The notes under the pieces: model-generated | The model's database searches: none | What the model was told of the DNA's origin: nothing | The model's input: only the letters and a program-made list of their open reading frames with translations | In this document: in pieces, positions 1-12,560 of the stretch | How the letters are laid out: every line of letters begins with the position of its first letter | Numbering within the stretch: position 1 is the first letter of the stretch | Source: Medicago truncatula | Lineage: Eukaryota; Streptophyta; Magnoliopsida; Fabales; Fabaceae | Length of the DNA: 64,000 bases | Assembly (NCBI RefSeq): GCF_003473485.1 | Contig: NC_053044.1 | Location: forward strand, 3,794,501 to 3,858,500 | Direction: 5' to 3' | Translations under genes and position numbers: made by a program

Positions 1-329
1 TTTGAACTCATTAATATTTTCTTCTTCTTCTTCTACTTCTAATTACTTATTTACAGGTAAAAGTATAATATTGCTTATTCTTAGATTACATGTAATTTTT
101 TGGCATGTACTTGTTGTATAAATCAAAATTTTTTAACAACAAACATTATAATTATTCTCTAAAAAAATAAAACATGATAAGTTTTTTTATTTTTATTTTT
201 TTAATTGTATTTTTTTAGGGGCCTATTTTTATTAAGAGAGCCGAGCCTCCAAATTCACATGGACGATCCTGCTAACTTTTAAAATTACAATTTATTTATT
301 TTTTTTATAGAAAAAAATTTAAGTGAGTT

Positions 330-490
330 GAGTTCCGGGGCTCACCACCAGAGTCACGACATGCCTCTGAACTCAAAGTGTATTTAGAGAGGTATTTAGA
401 AATCTTCCACCAAAAACGATCTGAACATCAACACAAGGAGTTGAACCCACAATCTTACGAATGAGTCAACTTCTTACCAACTGAGTCATG
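330..490 (-). repeat. tRNA-derived SINE (minus strand)
   Basis: On the minus strand the sequence reads like a degraded tRNA head. There is an A-box-like stretch near 490-470 and a B-box-like GGGTTCAACTCC at about 443-454, followed by a non-tRNA body. It cannot fold as a functional tRNA. The adjoining 1-329 is A+T-rich with no recognisable gene. Confidence 0.5.
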
Positions 491-696
491 ACAATTAAGA
501 ATCATTTATAACTTAGTTGGACTGTGTGACTACAAAGGAATTAAGGGGTAATTTTCCCATGAACAAATCTTATATAAAGTTACATACTTTTGTTGTTGCC
601 CAACCAAATTAAGATTTTAGAAGTTTTCTGTGTCATACTATCATTGTAGGCTCTAGATGTTAAAGATCTAATAATATTGTCAAAATGTACAACAAA

Positions 697-767
697 GCAC
701 CAGTGGTCTAGTGGTAGAATAGTACCCTGCCACGGTACAGACCCGGGTTCGATTCCCGGCTGGTGCA
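697..767 (+). tRNA. tRNA-Gly (anticodon GCC)
   Basis: The 71-nt sequence folds as a full cloverleaf. The acceptor arm GCACCAG pairs with CTGGTGC, the D arm contains the A box TGGTCTAGTGG, and the anticodon stem GTACC/GGTAC at 722-726/734-738 encloses loop CTGCCAC with anticodon GCC at 729-731. The T arm has the B box GGTTCGATTCC. There is no intron and no encoded CCA. A CAA motif lies just upstream (690-694), as is usual for plant Pol III tRNA genes. No run of four or more T follows closely; the first clear T-run is near 863, so the primary transcript may carry a long trailer. Confidence 0.96.
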
Positions 768-2555
768 ATTTGCAGGGAGCTATGATGAAAACATTTGTTG
801 TGTTTCGGTAAACATCATTCCTCCTGAAACATAGGATGAAAAACATACCTCTGAGCTCCATCTTTTTTGATGTTTCTTTTTGCAATTTTTGTGTTGTTTT
901 GTTAGTTCTGTTGTTGAATTTAGTAATAGTTAGGGATGATGATGTTTAAGAGAATGTGGTACCAATAGTGGTAAAACTTATACTGCTTTGCAGAGATTTA
1001 TGGAGGCAAAGAAAGGGAATTGTTAGTCCCCTCTGATTGTTGGTTATGGAAGTTTTTGTTGGGGTTAATGCCAATTGTCAATGGTGTTTATTCAACGCGT
1101 GACTATTATTGACGAAATTCAGATGACGGCAGATTGGTATAGAGGGTATCCCTGACGAGCTACATTTATGCGGTGATCCTAATGTTTTGCATATTGTTCA
1201 AAAGACATATCAAGATACAGAAGAATGCAACAAAAACGGAGAAGAATGAAGCAAAAATGAGGTAAAGCGCCACCGGAGAAGTTAGTTCCAGTGGCCGGAG
1301 AGATACTTCCGAGGAGAGAGACGAATCATCATTGTTTCTGGAATCAGTAAACCATCTGGTTAAAAACAAAAACAAAGGAAAACCAGTTGTTTACAAATTT
1401 ATCTAGCTTGATGAAGTTTTATTATAGGGTGAAGACTTCAAGGTTTAAGGGTTGGCTCCTTACAATCCTGACTGGTACTATGATGATTGCTAAAGAAACC
1501 TGCTTTGGGCTTCCTACAATGTTACTCCGCTTTGGAAACGAGGATTTTGGAGGTATCAACACTTATGTACAAAGTTAAGATGCTTAACTCAACATATCCT
1601 TCAACATCGCAGAAAAAGCTGCAAGAATTTAGGTCATATCGATCAAAATGTTTGTAGCGAGAGTTCCAAACCGGAAATGAAGTCAGCTGATGGTACGCAG
1701 TGCCGTTCTAATGGTGGACTCCAAAATTGCCATTTCTTTCGTGACCTTAATGATCAACAAAATTCTAAGGAAGAACCTTGTGGGAACATCATGCGTGTGA
1801 TGCTTCATGGATGTCAAACTACAGTTGCTTTAATCGGCAATGTATTGACTAATCTTGTCATGCATCTGGAAATACAGGATAACGTTGCAATTTGTTTATT
1901 CTGTCTTCAATTATCCAGTTCTTAATTAAAATTCGTTCCGGATCATTTATTTTTGTTTATTCTCCGGTTATCCTAACCTAGAGTCTTAGATACTATACTT
2001 AATCTTCTTATATGATTCCTAAATGTACTGATTCAATTTATGTAAGGAGTCCACTTCTGGTATACCATTTGTCTATTCAGAAGAGTACTGGTTAAGGCCA
2101 ATTTGTTTAAATTGAAAAACTTCTCATCTAGTTTGTTGGAGATATTGTGAAAAAATATAACCAGTGAAGAGTTTGAAGGGATTTTTCCGGGATGTCATGG
2201 TGCTGGGACCTGAAATTGATTCAAGCCGCTGGCTTAGAAAACAGTGAAGTGAGATAATGAATGAAAATGGGAGAAAACTAAGGACATTTAGAAAGAACCT
2301 CGACGTTGAATCTCAAACAAAAATGTCACTATAAAAGAGAGAAATGTACAAAACTAGATGATTTTATGGCTATTACACAACTGAAAATTCTCTTTTAAGT
2401 TGTAACATACTCCAACAAACTAAAAGACCAGACCACAACAGAACAAACTACAAACAACTAAGGCAGTAGAAATGCTACAATAAGTTTAACACTTAAAATC
2501 ACACACATTACAATAATAAATTAATATACGATAGTTTCTAACGTATACACGGTTA
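768..2555. other. No recognised gene
   Basis: This interval holds short open stretches, the longest being 1677-1925 (+), which encodes 82 residues with several Cys but no motif I recognise. Base composition near 1390-1900 is less A+T-rich than typical intergenic DNA here, so it may be a decayed exon. I cannot assign a family. Confidence 0.3.
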
Positions 2556-5010
2556 TCACTCCAAGCGATTCCTGCCTCTATCAAAACCATGACTACACAG
2601 TACCAGATTGCTTCAGAGATTAAAGACATCAAGTTATCACTTGCTGGAATCGAAGAAAGAAGTACACGGTTTGAGTTTCAGTCTGGAAGTGGATCAGAAA
2701 GCTACAGAGGGACTAAACTGACCCTCGAATGGCTCCTTATTTCATTGAAGAGACTCAAGTTGTTGGGTTTGAGTCCCCAACAAATGAATTGGTTAGTCTT
2801 TTGGTGGGGGGAGCCAATGAGCGCACATGGGTTTCTGTGGTAGGCATGGGAGGACTCGGAAAAACAACTCTTGCTAAGCATGTTTTTGATAACCAGTTGG
2901 TGAAAAGCCACTTTGATTGCTGCTCTTTCATAACAGTTTCTCAATCCTACACTATGACGGAGTTGTTGATAGATGTGATAAAATCATCTTGCATGAACAA
3001 CAATGAGACTATTCCAAAGGGTCTGCGGAAGATGGATGACAAAACATTGATTACTCGAGTAAGACAATACCTCGAGTCAAAAAGGTACTTGGTTTTATTT
3101 GATGATGTTTGGGAAGAAAACTTTTCTGATGAGATTGAACATGCCTTAATTAGTAATAACGAAGGAAGTAGAATCATCGTGACCACTAGAAAAATGAACG
3201 TAGCAGAATATTTTAAGAAATCTTTTCCTGTTCATATTCACGAACTACAACCTTTGATTCCAAACAAAGCATGGGAACTGTTTTGCAACAAGGTATTTAG
3301 AGGGCAGTGTCCAGAAGATCTTGAGAAAATGTCCAAGGACATTATTCAAAAATGTGCAGGGCTATGACTTGCAATTGTGGCCATTGGTGGTCTTTTGTTC
3401 GACAAAGGCTAAAACCTTATTTGAGTGGAGAAAGGTAAGTCAAAATCTAAGAATGGAGTTAGAGCGCAATGTGCATTTGACTAGTATAATAAGGATTTTA
3501 TGTCTTAGTTATGATGATTTGCCTTACCATCTGAAATCATGCATGTTATACTTTGGCATGTATCCTGAGGGACTACATCATCAAACGAAAAAGAATTACT
3601 AGGCAATCCGGCTGAAGGGTTTGTTAAGAATGAGCACACAAGACCATTCGAGGAAGTTGCTGAAGAGTACTTGATAGAGTTGGTACAGAGAAGTTTGGTT
3701 CAGGTTTCCAAACTTGGCTTTGATGGGAAAGTTAAAAGATGTCAAGTCCATGATTTGTTGTGTGAAATGGTTATTAAAAAAATGAAAGATTTTAGTTTTT
3801 GCCATTCAGTGCATGAAGGTGATGAACTAGTCACTGTTGGAATAACTAGGCGCTTGTCTATAGTAGCCATCTCCAACAATATGTTGCGAAGAAATGGTAA
3901 CTCAGGAATTCGCGCTGTATTAGTTTTCGACAAAGGTGAATTTCCTAAACGGTTCATGGATGGATTATCTTCCAAGTTCAAGCTTTTGAGAGTTCTTGAA
4001 CCTGAGTCGTACAAAAGTCACAGTTATTCCAAGTTCTATTGGTAACCTAATCAATTTAGAAACCTTGGATCTATGGCATACCAAAGTTACTGAGTTACCA
4101 AGGGAGATAAACATGCTCACAAAGCGAAGGCTTCTTCCAGTTTATAATAGAAAACATGAAGGACATTATTCTATTTTGAATTTTACAACAGGTGTGAAAA
4201 TGCAAGAGGGTATTGGATGTTTGAAGTCATTACAGAAACTTTACTTTTTGGAAGCAAATCGAGGTGGAATAGACCTTATCCAGGAGCTCAAGATGCTGAC
4301 ACAATTAAGGTAGGCATACGTTGTATGCGCCGAGAATATGGAAATGCATTATGTGCTGCAATACAAGAGATGAAACACCTTGAATCTCAAAACATTACTG
4401 CTATCGTTAAGGAGGAAATCCTTGACTTGGATTTCATATCAACTCCACCTGATCTTATTGTGCTCAACTTGAAAGGAAGACTAACAAAGTTGCCTGATTG
4501 GACTCCAAATCTCAAGTATCTTGTGAAGTTAAGACCTGGCTTATCTAACTTAGTCAGTGATCCACTAGACTCTTTGAAGAATTTGCCTAGTCTATTGAGG
4601 CTGAATTTGTGGGATGATGCCCTTTTCTGGTGAAAGTTTACATTTTCATGTTGAAGGGTTTCCAAAACTAAGGGAACTGGATCTCACTAGATTAAATAAG
4701 CTAAGTTCTATCACTATAGACAATGGAGCTTTACTTTGTCTTGAACATCTCAAATTTAACAACAACCCTAAGTTGAAAGTGGTTCCACAAGACCTCAAAC
4801 ACTTGAAAAACCTTCAATTCCTTGGATTTGCTGATATGCCACATGAACTAGTTGAAAGCATTGATCCTGCAAAAGATGGAAAATGCCATTGGATTATCAA
4901 TCATATTCCCCGTGTACTAATCCGTCAGAAAGTAGGATTGGGATTTTATAACATGACTTGCACCGTATTCCTACTACATCCAATGTCTGAATCATCAAGG
5001 TACTCACTCT
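2556..5010 (+). pseudogene. RPM1-type CC-NBS-LRR pseudogene
   Basis: This is a broken resistance gene of the RPM1 type (intracellular immune receptor class). Homology starts at the very end of the coiled-coil region (IASEIKDIKLSL), so most of the CC domain is missing. The NB-ARC part at 2729-3367 has a P-loop GMGGLGKTT, kinase-2 LVLFDDVW, RNBS-B GSRIIVTTR and the start of the GLPL motif. There TGA replaces the Pro codon (stop at 3365-3367). More lesions follow: a frameshift near 2725, an extra T near 3402, a short deletion and stops near 3600-3640, and shifts near 4000, 4315 and 4620. LRR-like remnants (LPREINMLTK, LKNLPSLLRLNLW, LEHLKFNNNPKLK) continue to about 4900. No intact product is possible; several lesions fall within one domain, so sequencing error is unlikely. 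Confidence 0.9.
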
Positions 5011-6156
5011 TTCCTCATACCATGAATTGTTTCTCTTATAAATGTTTGAAATTACATTGCTACTCTCTCCAAACTCCAATGTATATTTTTTCTAAATCGA
5101 GTTTCTCATTTAATGCATCAAACTTCTCTTCAAATGAATGTTTGCATCTTCTTGATTTAAGTAAAACTATACTTAAATGCATGCACAATAAGAAAAGTAA
5201 TCATATAACTTTTTATTATAAACAAATTATAATGTTTAAGTTGGTTGTGTATATGCATGTCTAGCATGTATTGAATGAAAGTGGCTATATTCTCATCATG
5301 CATGTTTGTGCAAGTCTTGCTGAACAGATTCAAATTCTTCATGTTGCTGCTCAAGAGAAGATGCACTTTGTCTCTTTATTCCTTCGTCTCTTTATTCCTT
5401 CCATGGTGTGCTTGAATTTCCAAATAATTGTTTCCTTGAATTGAACTCATCAACTATGATCAAGGAATATGTACTGTATTAATTGACATTTGGTTATGGT
5501 TTATTTTTCTGTTTTCTTCATTTGTAAAGTTGTTTATTATTGGTTTTGGTGTGAATGCATTACTAAAAAATATAATGGATATTTCAATTTGCTATACAAT
5601 CGTGATACCAATCATACACTAAACCAAATGGATTCTAATAATGTACTATTTTTTCTCCAAATGAATTTCTCAGCTTTTACTTTCACCATTAGCTTTGATA
5701 AAGTATTAATCCCAACAACTCAATATAGCATAATAAATTTACAGTTGCAACAATGATGTCTAATTTGATTCAGTTCATGTTTGATTTACCACATCACACA
5801 ATTCTCAAGAACAAAAAGCTAATAAAAACATAATTAAAAAGCACTATTTTGATACATAATGCAATTTTCTCAGATCGCATAAAATAGCGACATGTTCAAA
5901 TTCGGCTACACATCAATGATATAGCGTCGCTTTAGCTGCCATTTGACTATTTTAAACTAAATAGCATATGAAACAACAACGATTTGTTCAAATTCCTCTG
6001 CGTTGTAGCACTATAGCACCACAATAGCCACTATTTAACAACGCCGATAAAATATATGGTACAACATCCTTATAGACCTACTTGATGTCAAAAACAGGAT
6101 TCAGTAGCATTTCTTATAGACGTTTGAAACAGAAAGTTCTCCCAAAACAAAAATGA
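5011..6156. other. Intergenic, A+T-rich, with one dispersed repeat
   Basis: No gene was recognised between the NBS-LRR pseudogene and the PURH 3' end. The only structured item is the dispersed repeat at 5876-6046 (listed separately). PURH 3'-UTR sequence should lie at about 5900-6156. Confidence 0.5.
5876..6046. repeat. Short dispersed repeat (TTTGTTCAAATT family)
   Basis: It shares the signature 'agcg/att TTGTTCAAATT', 'ctatagc' and 'ctatttaacaac' with copies at 9537-9725, 9971-10132 and 52976-53077. At least four copies in one window, two of them inside PURH introns, mark it as a MITE-like legume repeat. Confidence 0.6.
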
Positions 6157-9100
6157 TCAGTGCCTGAAGTGCCTCACATCGGTAAAGAGTAGTGAAACAC
6201 CATACTTATTACAGCAGTCTACAGCATCCTGATCTCTTATACTACCACCTGGTTCTGCAATAACACCAATCCCACTTTCACATGCTTCTTCCACAGCATC
6301 TTTCCAAGCTGTTCATAAATAGTCAAGGCACATTCTGGTTAAAATAAAAGAAAAACAAGTATTTCATATCTATATCTAGTTCTAATTTGATAAAGTTTCA
6401 TTGAAGAGTACTTAAGAATTCACTATTATTTTCATATAGGCTTAAACACATTTATCCCTGTAAAATATTTCACCTTTTCATTTTAGTCCTATAATATATT
6501 TATTGTTTTTTTAGGTTTTAGTCACTGTAATATTTGGTTCATAAGCAATTAATCCCTGCATGATACAAGACTCAAACGAAAAAGCTATATTACAACACTA
6601 GAAAAACAAGAAAAAAAATCATATTAGGGACTAAACCAAACAATGTCCAAAATAGGAACTAAAACGGAAAAAAGAGAATTTTACTAGGACCAAAAATATG
6701 TAAGCCTTTTCTGATATATACCAATTTATTGTTGCTCAAAGTTATTTTCTCTCTCGATATATGCACCAAAAAGAATCATTAATCCATCCACACAACCAAG
6801 TGTTCTTCACAACATAGCATAAAAAAAATGAATTACCGTATTGCTATTAACACTTACCAAAGGGGAAGAAAGCATCACTAGCCAAGGCTGCTCCTTTAAT
6901 AGCAGCTCCAGCTTTCCTCATTGCTATTCTTAAACTCTCGACACGGTTTGGTTGTCCGCTTCCCATACCTAACATACAATTGTCCTGCAAAAATTTAACA
7001 AAGGAAGAAATCAGATTCGTAAACCACCTCCATTGAATCATAAACAAGTTTCATAATGTATTATGTATACAAGGTCGTACCTTAGCTATCACAATAGCAT
7101 TACTTTTGACATGTTTCACACACAACCATGCAAACTCTGCATCGTGAAGCTCACCATCCTGAGGAGTCTTCTCTGAGACTACATTGAACTTGATGTCGGA
7201 TGGAGTCAAGTCATCTGAATCCTGAGCTAACCACCCTCCACCAACTTGTCTGAGTGAAAGCTTTCCTGGTTCATTCTTTTTTGCTTCGAGAATCCTTAGA
7301 GTCTTTGACTTTCCACGAAGAATCTCAAGTCCCTTCTCTGTATAGCTGGGTGCAACAACTATTTCATAGAACATCCTTGTCTCCCCATCGGTAGGGCTTC
7401 TAAATTCTCTTATTTCCTTAGCAAGAACCTAAAACATATAAAAACAAGCATTAAAAAATGTCATTTGCTCATCCTCGCCAAGATGGAAATTTAAAATGTA
7501 ACCTAGGAAAAGAAAAGAGCCTCTGTCTTTACAAACCCTGTAATCTTTCTTAGGTTATTCGACTAGGCCTAACTCATTCTCACTGGCTTGTAAGGTGAGG
7601 GGTGTCATTTTATATAAACTCTTTTCAGGTCTTATCTCTTTTCAATGTAGGACCCGAGTTTTTTCAATTGGCTTGGGATAATTACCTCATCAACTTCCAC
7701 ATTGAAAGCTACAATTCCGCCAAATGCACTGACAGGATCAGCTTTAACAGCTCGTCTGTAGGCTTCCAGAATATCATCACGTGAAGCTACGCCGCAAGGA
7801 TTAGTATGCTTCACAACTACACATGTGGGGTTTCTAAACTCGCACACACAGTTCCAAGCAGCATCAGCATCCAAGTTGTTATTATATGACATCTCCTGCA
7901 GAAGAATGTTAATGTTACGGCATTAACTTAGACAAATATTACTAGAAAATAATACAATTTTTCAGTCAAAAGCTCTCATCTCGAAACATGATATAATTTT
8001 GAAGTATACAATTGCCAGTAATTTTAGATTTTTTGGATAAAAGTAATTAGCAGCCGACTCGCACCTTCCCATGGTGTTGGATGGCTGTAGCAATTCCACC
8101 AGCGTTGACCTCTGCAAGTCTTCTATCAAAATAGATTGCAGCATTTTGATGAAGATTTTCACCATAACGGAGAGAACTTTTGAGTGAAAGAGGCACTGTC
8201 AAACTAGGAGGAAATTTATCTGTCATCAAAATGAGAACACAAGTCAATCTATAGTGCACATTATCATTATTAATAGTTCTTGAAATCATGGTTAATATAG
8301 TATAGTACGATAAATGCGAGTCGTATCTATATTTGATACAAAATTGAACTAAATCGATACGAATCCCTAGTGTGTATTTATTACATGTAGACAGTGTAGT
8401 CAGCCTCCTTTTTTTTTTGTCAATATTGCTTAGTCGGCCATTTTTAGTCATTTGATTTATGACATGAATATAAAACTATTGAGGTTCGTATATGATATAT
8501 CAGCTTATAATTTAGCTATGTCACTTGTTTTTACTTTAAAAATATCTTTTTTTTTTATTAGTAATATATCTTACGATAAAAATAACCATGCTTGAAATAT
8601 TTCAATCAGAATACCTCTATTCTCTATATCATACAATGCCTTTATAACAATATACAGACACTTTGGTGGTGTTGCTTGCAAGTTAGTTTTTGGAATCAAA
8701 TATGTCATTTCAAATAAGTTCATTGATTTCTAAATCTTCTGACTTAGAAACTAAATGAAATTTAAGTCTGCCATTTAATCTGCTAGGTATGGAACAAGCT
8801 TTTCCATTCTAGATTATATTTGTAAATTATTTTATTTTCCTTCAATTGACGTTTCTTTATCACTAGTAACTGTTACATATAATAATTCGACACAAATTTG
8901 TACAGTACCTCCCCCAGTTTGCTTCCAAAACCACTCAGCTACTGCAGAATCATATGAAGCAACATGCTGAAAAGCTTTCCATGCAAGCTTTAGCCTGAAC
9001 TGTCCGTCTTGGTTTCCTTTAAGAAATTCTAGAAGGGCAGGGTAGTCTTCTGAATCAACCACTACCAAAACATCCTTGTGATTCTGCTCAAAGACAAATT

Positions 9101-11996
9101 TATCATCTTATATTCAAAAAATATTTCAATAGAAAAAAAATAAAAATTTCAGCTCAAAGACAGTTATGAACAAGGGTAATTTTTTGTTAATTCTCCAAGT
9201 TCAATGGTATTTAGCCAACAAAATATTTTCTGAATCATTTTACATAAAACTATGACAAAATCATTTCAAATTATAAAAAGCTGGTCTAATAAACAACCTT
9301 CGCAGCAGCTCGAATCATGGCTGGACCACCAATGTCAATGTTTTCGATTCCATCCTTAAATTCAATGCCACCGGCTGAAGTAACTTTATCATAAAATGGA
9401 TACAAGTTCACTATCACAACATCAAAAGTACCTGAAATGGAAAACTTTCAGGAAATCAATAGAGCATCTAAATCTCTCAAACTGAGAGAACAGACTTCAA
9501 ACTCATATTATATAGTACAGTTTGCTTGTTATAAACAATGTTATTGATCATCAAAGAAACGAAAAATAGCAATTTGTTCAAATTCTGCTAAAGCTACAGG
9601 GCCGCTAAGCTGCTATTGGACAATACGTTGTAGTAAATAGTGTATCGCAGAACAATGAAGATTTGTTCAAATTGTGCTATGCTACAACTGCTATTTGACA
9701 ACACTATTTATAACAAAGCTGATAACATAACTTACCAATTCCATGTGTATTGAGAGCTTCCATATGATGTTTTTGGTCTCTTCGAGCAAGGATACCTCCA
9801 TGTATGTTAGGGTGAAGAGTTTTGACATGACCGTCAAGCTGTGTAGAATAGCCATCGTTAGAAAGTATGCTAAAAAGTACAAAAGCCGAATTTGTACTAG
9901 ATTTCAAAATCAAAATGCAAGGCGTATTGTCCCTAATTTTATAATTCATACTGATAGAACTTGACCAAAATCAGTGTTGTCAATGGTGGGTGGCAGAATA
10001 TGGCAAAGAGCCAAAGATCTGCCATACAAACAAACCATTGCGGCCTATGGCAGGCATCCCTACTCAAATTGGCTATGGTGGTTGTAAAAAATTCTGCCAC
10101 GCCATGGCTGCCATTTAATAACACTGATCAAAATACACAAGGAAAAGCAATGTTCACTGACAGAAAATCTCTCCGGATATGTACCAATGGTATACAAAAT
10201 AGAAGGAGAACTGAAGCTACAAGTAAACTCACCATTTCAGGGAACTGCGTAAGCTGTTCAACTTTAGTAACAGCCACTCCAGCACTCTCCAATGCAGAAG
10301 CTGTTCCTCCAGTTGAAACAATAGTGAATCTAACATTAAAATAAAGGATCTATCATTGTAATGTAAAAAACACAAACTCGTGAAAAGAAAAATATTCTAA
10401 CATGTTAAAAAACAAACATTCCATCAATCAAAATAACTACCCTAATTCCTGGAGTCCGTTTCCAACAAATGCGAGATCCTTCTTGTCTGACAACGATATC
10501 AAAGCTTGCTTGTTGCCTGTTTCATAGCAAAAGAACAACAAATGCTAGGAACTGTAAACATCATATCGTCTAAAATCATGTAAATAAATATGGAGAATCC
10601 TAGTCACCCTGGAACTAAAACTTTCTACAAATGAAAGGTGGTGTAAATGACTCTTTTGCTAACATAATTTTCTGCAATTTAGAGTTCGTATTGATTCATC
10701 ACCAAACAATCTTAAGACTATATATGAAGAGAGTTTTGGTGCATTGATAGATTTGATAAAAACACTTATTTTAGTAGAAATTGGTCATAGATTTGAATCA
10801 CTTATTTCTGCTGGTCCTTAGAGAAATAACAGTACTAAGTGTCTGTTTGGAAAGACACATATTTGAGCTTATACCTTATAAGCTCTTATGACTAAAAAAT
10901 ATCCATTTGGTAACCGTGATTTTCTCAAGATTATAGTTTACTTTTACTACCTTATAAGGTTTTTATAAGCTAATTCAAGTAGCTTATAGTTTACCTTTTT
11001 CTCTTTCTCAATTTCACCCCTGTAATCTTAGTTAAAGAAATTAAATATTAAATAAAATATATCTTTTATATGTTATTTCATATTTATAAGCCAGTTCAAC
11101 CGCTAATCATACCAAACACTACAAATTCAATCACCTATTCACTATCTACATATTTATCTGCTATAAGCTAACTCATAAGCTATACACTAATTTTTACCAA
11201 ACAGAACCTAAGTATAACTAAGCAAGCTAGTTTTAATAAGTTGAAGTGCATAATACAAGTTGATCAGCATAAAATGATAAAATCATTATACTTTCTACTA
11301 AAAGAGGCCTAATCTATGAAGCATGGACACTCCTCGGATTAGGTGTGTCCCGGTGGACATGCATTGGTGTCAGACACGACACCTATGATTACACTGAATT
11401 ATGTCATTATCTCAAATTATTATATGTCATGTCCGGTGTCTGTGTTCGTGTTTCATAGGACCTAATGTCCGGTTATGAATTTCTTATTTTTTTATATATG
11501 AACAAAAAATCGTAAAAATAAAAATCATCCCATTTGATTAAAACACTGTTTTTTTTATTATAATTAATTTAAGGGTAGGGTGCACTAAAAAATCACCCCA
11601 TTTGAATAAAAATGTTTTTTTTTTTTTTTTTTTTTAGGGTAAAAAGGAATATACACTAAACCTCTAAATAAAATAGGTGAAAACAAAAAATGGGGTTTAA
11701 GCCAAAAATTACCATGAGAAGACGAAGCAGATTTTGGGGCATCAGTCTCTGACATAGCTTTGATAGGAATACACCTGAATCGCAGTGAAGATAAAGAAAC
11801 CTGAACATACCCATTTCAAAATCAATATCATTGAACAAAAACAAAGTAAAAAAAAAAATGAAGAAGAATAAAATACCAAAGTTGATGGAAGATGATGAGA
11901 AGAAAAGTGATGTGTAGTAGTGAAAGAAGAAGAAGGAGAGTAAAGGGTTGCACAGAGAACACGGGTGGCGGCGGCGGCGGCGGCGAGACCGAACAT
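6157..11996 (-). CDS. PURH: Bifunctional purine biosynthesis protein PURH (AICAR transformylase / IMP cyclohydrolase), plastid
   Basis: It catalyses the last two steps of de novo IMP synthesis, AICAR to FAICAR to IMP. In legumes this also feeds ureide formation in nodules. Coding exons joined in frame: 11996-11877, 11800-11713, 10516-10441, 10329-10233, 9838-9736, 9431-9298, 9083-8909, 8219-8065, 7895-7686, 7428-7081, 6984-6858 and 6308-6157, giving 594 aa with GT-AG borders throughout. Residues 1-60 form an Ala/Ser/Thr-rich transit peptide with six Ala codons. The cyclohydrolase (MGS-like) domain includes SDK, STGGTAS and [11 protein letters not shown]. The transformylase domain includes KHTNPCG (345-351) and [10 protein letters not shown]. 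The protein ends in VRHFRH. Length matches plant PURH. One oddity is that the conserved RYGENPHQ motif reads RYGENLHQ (Leu287). Introns carry several MITEs. Confidence 0.95.
6437..6708. repeat. MITE with inverted termini in last PURH intron
   Basis: The left end 'taggcttaaacacatttatccctg' is mirrored by the right end 'ggaccaaaaatatgtaagcc'. Internal phrases such as 'tttagtccct' are typical of a dispersed legume element. It lies between PURH exons 11 and 12. Confidence 0.6.
7555..7665. repeat. Dispersed repeat in PURH intron 9
   Basis: The phrases 'gcctaactcattctcactggcttgtaaggtgagg' (split: gcctaactcattctc / actggcttgtaaggtgagg) and 'cttatctcttttcaatgtaggacc' resemble a common legume repeat. 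No open reading frame was found. It sits between PURH exons 9 and 10. Confidence 0.45.
9537..9725. repeat. TTTGTTCAAATT-family repeat in PURH intron 5
   Basis: Two diverged half-units are present, each with 'atttgttcaaatt' and 'gctgctattggacaa'/'ctgctatttgacaacac'. They match the family also seen at 5876-6046 and 52976-53077. Confidence 0.55.
9971..10132. repeat. MITE in PURH intron 4
   Basis: Inverted ends 'cagtgttgtcaatgg' (left) and 'ccatttaataacactga' (right) enclose a G+C-richer body with repeated 'ggcag' and 'gccat' words. It is related to the TTTGTTCAAATT family. Confidence 0.6.
10839..11212. repeat. MITE in PURH intron 2
   Basis: The left end 'aagtgtctgtttggaaa' is complementary to the right end 'ttaccaaacagaacct'. 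The body is rich in 'ttataagct' words. Length is about 374 bp with no coding capacity, consistent with a hAT-like MITE of legumes. Confidence 0.65.
11313..11462. repeat. Second MITE in PURH intron 2
   Basis: Inverted ends 'ctatgaagcatggacact' and 'gtgttcgtgtttcatag' surround 'gtgtcccggtggacatg' and 'gtcagacacgacac'. This is a frequently seen legume dispersed repeat. Confidence 0.6.
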
Positions 11997-12190
11997 TCTC
12001 GGAGAGTGTTTCTGTGTGCGTGTGAGAGCAACTCAACTGAACAAAACAACAACGTTGGTGTTGTTTTACACTATAGTCTGTTTGGTTTGAGGAAAGAGAA
12101 AAAGCGACGAGAGAAAGAGCCAATTTCTTTTGTTTGGAAGAAGAACTGCAGAAGAGAAATAAGAGTAGTGATATTTTAACGACCATTTGA

Positions 12191-12286
12191 GACAACGTTT
12201 GGTGACAATTTATTTTCTCTCTCTTTTCATTGGTTAAAAACATTAGAGAGAGAATAATAGTTGTTAAAAAGTTGTCACAAATTGAC
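12191..12286. repeat. Small foldback MITE upstream of PURH
   Basis: The left arm 'acaacgtttggtgacaatttattttctctctc' (split at 20: acaacgtttggtgacaattt / attttctctctc) is roughly complementary to 'gagagagaataatag' plus 'gttgtcacaaattg'. It lies about 200 bp upstream of the PURH start codon, inside the probable promoter. Confidence 0.5.
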
Positions 12287-12356
12287 TAGCACGGGTTGTA
12301 TGCCTTTTTTTCTTCTTTGAAAATAACCCTTGCACGCCGGTTTTTGAATGAGCAAC

Positions 12357-12525
12357 TCTTGGGTGAACACAAATTTAGACCCTTTATTTGACCACACACA
12401 CATAAAAAGAAAAAAGTAGAAAAAATAACAATTAAATAATCATTAATTTTTAAATGATTATAGCATGTCCACTTTTTTGTGTGTGTGACTAAATAGAGGG
12501 TCCAAATTCTTGTGTCCACCTAAGA
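12357..12525. repeat. MITE with about 50-bp TIRs upstream of PURH
   Basis: The left end 'cttgggtgaacacaaattta' followed by 'gaccctttatttgacc' mirrors the right end 'gactaaatagagggtcc' followed by 'aaattcttgtgtccacctaa'. The element is about 170 bp with no coding sequence. Confidence 0.7.
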
Positions 12526-12560
12526 ATTATTCCTAGATGAATACCTCAATCGCAATGTTG

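Noticed and set aside
4614..5264. 216-codon frame as an intact LRR gene
   Set aside because: It is the 3' end of the RPM1-type pseudogene running into non-coding DNA; it lacks any NB-ARC or signal peptide.
11656..12243. 195-codon minus-strand frame over the PURH start
   Set aside because: It reads the PURH first exons in another phase through intron 1; the transit peptide and splice sites support the frame starting at 11996.
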